This document shows, in pieces, positions 62,542-64,000 of a DNA stretch of 64,000 nucleotides (its first letter is position 1; the number at the start of each line of letters is the position of its first letter). A program made the translations under genes and the position numbers. Origin of the DNA: Poteriospumella lacustris (taxonomy: Eukaryota > Sar > Chrysophyceae > Chromulinales > Dinobryaceae); contig SMOI01000147.1 in assembly GCA_008000375.1 (NCBI GenBank), positions 17,509-81,508 on the forward strand, in the 5' to 3' direction. Under the pieces are notes generated by a model. That model did no database searches and was not told the origin of the DNA. It saw only the letters and a list, made by a program, of their open reading frames with translations.

Positions 62542-63904
62542 ATGGAGCAAACGCCGAAACTTATCCGCGTCGATGGTTTTCGTGACTTCCGGTGCCCTTT
62601 GGGCTGGACAGTTCAGTTCACTGAAGAAAGAATTCGTTCATCATATTCCATTGTCGCTGGATATATTGCCAACAATGGCTTTGCAGCAGACCCATCCCAC
62701 GTGATAGAAGCAACTGGTGACTATGAATTTGTGATCGCACAGGCTGCTCCCGCACAAACCGGTAAGAGTTACTTTTTCCTGTCACATTTGTATCCGCCTC
62801 TTTCCCTGCTGCTTACCTTACCCTAAAATTTCTGATGACACGGTGATCAGTTGCTCCTGCACTAGCTGGTAAGTTTGTTTGAATCACCTTCTATTTCCGG
62901 GACGTTCCAGTAACATCGCTTGTTCTACAGCTCGCCCTCCACCGATGGAATTAACAGAGGAAGCATATCAAGCAGTCGCCGCAGCAGTTGTGGCTAAACA
63001 GGAGGAAAGGGAGAATTCTCGACGGGATGCGACTGTTGTTATTTCGACCGCATCTCAAACAAAGGTTGCTGCACTGTTGGATCGGGTGGGGCTTCTTCGT
63101 ACGCTGAATGATGATCCCGTTCCTGTTCCCTCAGTCGCAACTCAATTTGCTCCATTCGACTGGAGAGGCAGACCTGAGGACGCTGGACTTCCAGACGCTC
63201 GAAGCCATATTGAAACTGAACTCATAAAGTTTGGTGTTTCAATTGGGCGTGGTGGATACAAGATTGTCGATGTGCACACGAACAAGACTTTGCTCAATGT
63301 TGACGACCAGAAAGTTGGTACTATAAGTGGTGGAACTGATGTTGCCGTGGTACCTCACAAGACCGCCAAAGGCAGCATCAACAAGGAGGTCAGTGTGCTA
63401 TTCGAACTCAAGACAGATGAAAACGTGCGGCAGTTTGAGGATGGTCTCCTTCATTTTGAGGCGCAAGCGACACTGGAGCTGCTGGCTGCCAGGTGTCTCT
63501 CACATCAACCTGGAATTTTGTTGGTTCTGACAGACCTCGTATGTGGTGCCGTTTTGTACTATATGGAGTACAGAGAGCGCATGAATGCTTTTGATATTGT
63601 CGAAAAAGCGACTTCACTGAATGAAATGGGCGTCCTAGTTGCTGAGTTTCTTGGAAGTACGGCAGTTGCTGATGCAAGTTTCCGACCCGTCGAGGCTGAT
63701 AATGATCCCCGCAACTTTGCCTGCATTGCATTCAAGAAGACTAAATTGAGCCACGATGTGGGACTGGCATGGGAGCACTTCGAAGACATGGCGGAGGACA
63801 CGGAGCCGAACTCTCGAGAACGAGCGCAGCTGGTGGACCAACTCTTTAGGGTGATGGAGGTTCCTCACATGTCAAGTTTAGTGCATCATTGCATGTATAC
63901 TTAA
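62542..63904 (+). CDS. telomere-proximal PD-(D/E)XK nuclease-like protein
   Basis: Exons 62542-62761, 62851-62868 (18-bp micro-exon) and 62931-63904, all joined in phase 1; 403 aa. The first ~68 residues form a small N-terminal domain (LIRVDGFRDFRCPLGWTVQF). After a Pro/Ala linker and a helical region (~85-170), the core has ETELIKFGVSIGRGGYKIVD, GGTDVAVV (Asp216) and VLFELKTDE (Glu238-x-Lys240), the spacing of a PD-(D/E)XK restriction-endonuclease-like fold, then QATLELLAARCL. Subtelomeric Crinkler-type or transposon-derived nucleases have this layout, but assignment is inference. GC is much lower than in neighbours. The stop overlaps a TTAACCCTAA motif just before the telomere. Confidence 0.75.
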
Positions 63905-63914
63905 CCCTAAGTAG

Positions 63915-64000
63915 GTTTGGGTTGGGTTAGGGTTAGGGTTAGGGTTAGGGTTAGGGTTAGGGTTAGGGTTAGGGTTAGGGTTAGGGTTAGGGTTAGGGTT
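63915..64000 (+). repeat. terminal telomere repeat (TTAGGG)n
   Basis: Perfect TTAGGG from 63927 to the end of the window (12 full units plus TT), preceded by degenerate TTTGGGTTGGG at 63916-63926. The G-rich strand runs 5' to 3' toward the right edge, so the right edge is a chromosome end. Vertebrate-type TTAGGG is also found in many protists and fungi. Confidence 0.98.

Overview
This is 64 kb from the right end of a nuclear chromosome (or contig) of a GC-rich, intron-poor, flagellated single-celled eukaryote. The last 74 bases are a perfect TTAGGG array. Introns are few and mostly 60-117 bp (GT..AG), and coding DNA has strong G/C at third positions with long Ala, Gly, Pro and Ser runs. Two copies of the axonemal inner-arm dynein light chain p28/DNALI1 gene show that the organism builds motile flagella. 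The lineage is not settled. A class I HMG-CoA reductase with only two membrane spans, a DGAT2 with an EPH motif, a kinase with an HRD-x-SLEN catalytic loop and ankyrin repeats of the LPLHWAVN type suggest a stramenopile or related protist to me, but this is inference.

Left third (1-31.6 kb): hypothetical and low-complexity genes; a two-part secretory-pathway glycosyltransferase-like protein (6.9-9.7 kb); a FYVE-like zinc-finger protein (12.4-13.9 kb); three same-strand paralogous two-RRM RNA-binding protein genes (15.6, 23.2 and 27.7 kb) with the same phase-2 intron; a Myb/SANT-like DNA-binding protein; a papain-family cysteine protease; a putatively myristoylated RIIa-guanylate kinase fusion; and Mediator subunit MED6. 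Pyrimidine-rich stretches of 1-3 kb without convincing genes separate them.

Middle (35-51 kb): a dense, mostly housekeeping stretch. It holds a mitochondrial membrane protein, a PAPS transporter-like SLC35B protein, HMG-CoA reductase, a DGAT2-like acyltransferase, an atypical protein kinase, an ankyrin/RD-rich protein, a mitochondrial ribosomal protein of the mS37/MRP10 type, eIF4A, and a secreted kinase-like protein whose ATG is followed at codon 3 by an in-frame TAG.

Subtelomere (51.4-64 kb): a 2.85-kb palindrome carries two convergent, identical DNALI1 genes. After it come a large repeated-module membrane protein with a proline-rich N-terminus, a bacterial-looking GNAT acetyltransferase, an interstitial telomere-like array, a membrane-anchored alpha/beta hydrolase, and a low-GC gene with a PD-(D/E)XK nuclease-like signature. 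The last gene is transcribed toward the chromosome end and stops about 20 bp before the telomere.

The genes form no operon-like pathway. The nearest to a functional theme are the lipid genes (HMG-CoA reductase, DGAT2 and, farther away, the lipase-like hydrolase) and flagellar genes (DNALI1 twice, RIIa-guanylate kinase). Starts were placed at ATG codons even where the open frame extends upstream through TTG or GTG.
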